A stretch of DNA of 5,842 nucleotides from an uncultured Oscillospiraceae bacterium (GTDB lineage Bacteria; Bacillota; Clostridia; Oscillospirales; Acutalibacteraceae). The position numbers and the translations under genes were made by a program. Positions 5,611 through 5,842 of this stretch are shown here, piece by piece; the stretch's first letter is position 1; the number at the start of each line of letters is the position of its first letter. Where the stretch lies: contig CAJJPG010000110.1 in the NCBI GenBank assembly GCA_905193585.1, positions 1 to 5,842 of the forward strand, written 5' to 3'. The notes under the pieces were generated by a model that was not told the origin of the DNA, ran no database searches, and worked only from the letters and a program-made list of their open reading frames with translations.

Positions 5611-5842
5611 TTACCACTCCACTTCGTCGGCGCTCATAGGCTCTGCCTGCTCAGTCACCGATTTAATTTTTCCGTTTTTAACCCGTATTACCACATCCGC
5701 CATTTTCGCGATATTCTGGTTGTGGGTAACAATTACTATCGTCTTGCCGTAATTCTTCGCCATTGAAAGCATAACCTTTAAAACCATAACGCCTGTTTCG
5801 GAGTCAAGCGCGCCCGTCGGCTCGTCGCAAAGCAGAATTTTC
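5611..5842 (-). CDS. ABC transporter ATP-binding protein, C-terminal 76 residues (runs off the right edge)
   Basis: The minus strand is open from the window edge to a TAA at 5611-5613. The visible 76 residues start at Walker B, ILLCDEPTGALDSETG, which includes the catalytic Glu and the D-loop ALDS. They continue to the H-loop VTHN at about 38-41 and end ...SADEVEW. LLCDEPTGALD is the form seen in MacB/LolD/BceA-type ATPases that partner FtsX-like permeases, which fits the permease 3 nt downstream. Walker A, the Q-loop and the ABC signature lie outside the window. Role: hydrolyses ATP as a cytoplasmic dimer to drive the permease. The short acidic VEW ending is familiar from clostridial members of this family (from memory). 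Confidence 0.93.
   Translation of the reverse strand, partial: KILLCDEPTGALDSETGVMVLKVMLSMAKNYGKTIVIVTHNQNIAKMADVVIRVKNGKIKSVTEQAEPMSADEVEW

Noticed and set aside
1..5842. CRISPR arrays, tRNA or rRNA genes, insertion-sequence transposases
   Set aside because: No regularly spaced direct repeats, no tRNA-like cloverleaf and no transposase-like protein were seen on either strand.

Overview
The window looks like chromosome from a low-to-mid GC Firmicute of class Clostridia, probably an intestinal Oscillospirales/Ruminococcaceae-type organism. Three things point there: strong AGGAG-type ribosome binding sites, A/T-rich promoter elements with a Gram-positive GAAC-N4-GTTC SOS box, and protein families that I recall being typical of this group (a TM plus zinc-ribbon protein with DUF2752, a DUF1492-like sigma-region-4 protein, DUF2325, a stand-alone GMMCGMC heavy-metal domain). 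The species assignment is inference from memory of these families; no search was run.

Layout. (1) 1-524, minus strand: a two-gene unit, a 134-aa membrane/zinc-ribbon protein followed through an ATGA overlap by the first 41 codons of a DUF2752 membrane protein that runs off the left edge. (2) 525-684: a divergent A/T-rich intergenic region. (3) 685-2624, plus strand: a three-gene cassette of a double zinc-ribbon protein, a small sigma-region-4-like HTH protein (4-nt overlap) and a Y-family DNA polymerase IV (dinB). dinB has its own promoter (TTTACA-N17-TATAAT) buried in the end of the preceding gene, with a perfect LexA-type box just downstream, so it should be SOS-inducible independently of the two small genes. 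(4) 2647-2931, minus strand: a DUF2325 protein facing dinB tail to tail. (5) 2932-3070: a compact regulatory/structured intergenic region with a 16-bp palindrome resembling DtxR-family iron/manganese repressor sites and, beside it, a roughly 78-nt inverted-repeat element whose interior can form an H-type pseudoknot and which ends in a T-run on the plus strand. (6) 3071-5842, minus strand: a tightly packed transporter operon, read as ABC ATPase (3' part only, running off the right edge), FtsX/MacB-type permease of 759 aa, and a small heavy-metal-associated (CopZ-like) protein, with a gap of 3 nt and then a 1-nt stop/start overlap.

How the parts work together. The ATPase and permease form one MacB/LolCDE-like type VII ABC system that should couple ATP hydrolysis in the cytoplasm to a conformational change outside. 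The heavy-metal domain protein is translationally coupled to the permease, but its role with it is unknown. DUF2325 is separated from that operon by the structured element and probably has its own, possibly metal-responsive, control. DinB performs error-prone translesion synthesis after DNA damage. The two most interesting signals are the fully formed SOS promoter nested inside the sigma-like gene and the unexplained pseudoknot/inverted-repeat element at 2988-3080.
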